Assembly (NCBI GenBank): GCA_023412005.1
Contig: JAEYOE010000024.1
Location: forward strand, 1-64,000
Direction: 5' to 3'
Length of the DNA: 64,000 nucleotides
Source: Bacillota bacterium
Lineage (GTDB): Bacteria; Bacillota; Clostridia; Christensenellales; SZUA-584
Below are positions 62,793 through 64,000 of this stretch, one piece after another. A program made the translations under genes and the position numbers. How positions within the stretch are numbered: the first letter of the stretch is position 1; each line of letters begins with the position of its first letter. The notes beneath the pieces were generated by a model, which worked only from the letters and a program-made list of their open reading frames with translations, was not told the origin of the DNA and ran no database searches.

Positions 62793-63514
62793 TTCTCCTT
62801 TAATTTTATTAATGCTATTTTTGTCAATACATCCATCACTTCTGCCTTCTTGTTTTGGCTGATAACCAGTTCATCACCGTTGTTCATTTTTATTGAGGTG
62901 TATTTGTATTCTCTGATTTGGCCGGTATTTATTAAAAACGATCTGTGAATCTGTATAAAGCCCTGCAGATTCATCGCAAGCAAATCCGCCATTGTCCCAT
63001 AGTATTCTTCACTTCCTGTTATTGTCACAATTCTGATTTTTCTTAAGGCACTTTCAAAGTACTGAATATCCGATAAATAGACGGTAATCGGAAAATGGCC
63101 GCTTTTATAAACGAAAACGCCGCGTTCTTCTTCAATAAGCGAAAGCGTCTTTTTAAACACCGCCTCAACTTTGTCTTTGTCGAGCGGCTTGATAATAAAG
63201 TTAACCGGCCTTGCCTCAAAGGCTTCAAAAACATAATCCTTTATGGCTGAGATAAAAATAATTTTTGATTTTTCGTCATGATATTGGTCACGTATGATTT
63301 TGCCAACCTGTATACCGCTGAGATTTTTCATCACAATGTCTAAAAAGAAGATATCAAAACGATGAGCCTCACTTAAGCTTTTAACCAGCGATTCCCCATC
63401 TGAAAAAGTTGAGATCGTGTATTCATATTCATTGGTTTCGCATATCATACGGATGACAGCTCTTAATTCGTGGCATATAAAAATGTCATCATCGCATATG
63501 GCAATTCTCAGCAT
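62789..63514 (-). CDS. agrA: AgrA-type response regulator (receiver plus LytTR)
   Basis: The 241-residue product has a receiver domain with acidic residues 8-10 (CDDD), phospho-acceptor Asp59 in IFFLDIVM and Lys in IIKPLDKDKV. A LytTR DNA-binding domain (about 135-235) includes YLSDIQYFESALRKI and GFIQIHRSFLINTG. The ATG at 63514 follows ATAGGAG; the frame upstream of it is not needed. It is the first gene of the operon. Confidence 0.93.
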   Translation of the reverse strand: MLRIAICDDDIFICHELRAVIRMICETNEYEYTISTFSDGESLVKSLSEAHRFDIFFLDIVMKNLSGIQVGKIIRDQYHDEKSKIIFISAIKDYVFEAFEARPVNFIIKPLDKDKVEAVFKKTLSLIEEERGVFVYKSGHFPITVYLSDIQYFESALRKIRIVTITGSEEYYGTMADLLAMNLQGFIQIHRSFLINTGQIREYKYTSIKMNNGDELVISQNKKAEVMDVLTKIALIKLKEK

Positions 63515-63547
63515 GGAAGCAAAGCTCCTATTAGTGGTGTTATGTAT

Positions 63548-63575
63548 ATTATACCATAATATACAATCTTCACAA
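63548..63575 (-). promoter_or_regulatory. Promoter of the agr operon
   Basis: On the minus strand TTGTGA (63570-63575) and perfect TATAAT (63548-63553) are 16 nt apart, 34 nt upstream of the agrA start. Confidence 0.6.
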
Positions 63576-63613
63576 TTTCTCAAGTCATATTCTGTTTAAT
63601 TTTATACAAATAT

Positions 63614-63644
63614 GAAAAAAACGCCTTAAGAAGACGCTTTTTTA
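63614..63644 (-). terminator. Terminator after the acyl-CoA synthetase gene
   Basis: AAAAGCGTC pairs with GGCGTTTTT (with G-U pairs) on the minus strand, followed by T, about 35 nt past the stop at 63677. Confidence 0.7.
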
Positions 63645-63676
63645 TTAAACATATTGGACTTATCTTGCTGTCTGCT

Positions 63677-64000
63677 TCAGGCTTGTGCGCCCTCCAGCGC
63701 AAGGTCCTCCGACGTGATGCGCGATTTCTCCAGCGCGCTGTATTCCACTTTCCCAACCAGCGTCGTCGGCAGCTTGTCACGAAACTCAATGGCACGCGGC
63801 ACACTCCATTTTATCAGATGCTTCTGGCAGTGCTTTATCAATGTCCTCTTTGTTTCATCCGAGGCCGTTGCGGCATCTTCCAGCACAATGTATGCTTTCA
63901 CGCTGGTCATCTGATAATCGTCCGGCACGCCCACAACGCAGGCTCTGAACACCAGCTCATGCGCCTCCAATACCTGCTCCACCTGCATCGGGTACACGTT
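63677..64000 (-). CDS. AMP-dependent acyl-CoA synthetase/ligase, C-terminal part
   Basis: About 108 C-terminal residues are visible; the gene continues past the window end. The segment NVYPMQVEQVLEAHELV and ACVVGVPDDYQM is the mobile C-terminal lid of adenylate-forming enzymes. LPTTLVGKVEYSAL holds the catalytic Lys that helps adenylation. The acyl substrate cannot be judged from this part. Confidence 0.9.
   Translation of the reverse strand, partial: NVYPMQVEQVLEAHELVFRACVVGVPDDYQMTSVKAYIVLEDAATASDETKRTLIKHCQKHLIKWSVPRAIEFRDKLPTTLVGKVEYSALEKSRITSEDLALEGAQA

Overview
The window looks like chromosomal DNA of an anaerobic, spore-forming, Gram-positive bacterium of the class Clostridia with a moderately GC-rich genome. 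The sporulation regulator SpoIIID, rubrerythrin, an Agr quorum-sensing locus, LytTR/DUF3021 genes, an Amidase_6 protein, CIRCE control of htpG and many lipoproteins all fit this. No rRNA, tRNA, CRISPR array, prophage or transposase gene was seen. The species cannot be named from the sequence alone.

Layout. 1-4.0 kb: two tandem chemoreceptor paralogues. 4.1-5.4 kb: a decayed epimerase, a small membrane protein and spoIIID. 5.8-8.6 kb: a secreted BspA-type leucine-rich-repeat/Big2 surface protein. 8.7-11.3 kb: AT-rich island A, one gene with an HD domain fused to an HSP90-like ATPase. 11.4-21.4 kb: a tightly overlapping minus-strand operon (permease, glutamine-synthetase-like ligase, three split glutamate-synthase-like subunits, a multi-subunit FAD/Fe-S dehydrogenase, RidA) behind a consensus promoter and two tandem terminators. 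It is organised like the gamma-glutamyl / N-methylglutamate route for amine use. 21.4-22.9 kb: an XRE-type regulator. 23.1-25.7 kb: AT-rich island B, a TIR-domain gene directly joined to a YaaC-like gene.

25.7-29.2 kb: a TetR-controlled MFS exporter with a very large coiled-coil insertion. 29.2-36.9 kb: small stress and metabolic genes (radical SAM, thioredoxin, Crp/Fnr, aldehyde dehydrogenase, GNAT, rubrerythrin) among palindromic repeats and pseudogene scraps. 36.9-47 kb: typA, a divergent MocR/EamA pair, a PadR-controlled ABC exporter, an amidase, and htpG-thpR with a CIRCE operator. 47-54.6 kb: a GT39-like membrane glycosyltransferase, lipoproteins, an SH3/peptidoglycan-binding protein and a fucose-isomerase-family protein. 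54.8-60.5 kb: a phytoene-desaturase-like oxidoreductase and a LytTR-DUF3021-ABC exporter operon. 60.6-63.6 kb: a complete agrA-agrC-agrD-agrB locus that includes a 43-residue agrD. The window ends inside an acyl-CoA synthetase gene.

The most striking observation is that the two AT-rich islands, 14 kb apart and with unrelated contents, share both borders. On the left is a gap-free match of about 53 bp (43 identical) that encodes a similar micro-peptide. On the right is the same terminator half plus the 3' end of ridA. Island B carries a decayed copy of that ridA end, and its homology starts exactly in the loop of the terminator hairpin. This suggests an exchangeable cassette site for defence-like genes. 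The TIR-YaaC pair and the HD-HSP90-like protein are candidate anti-phage systems; this is inference from domains and context.
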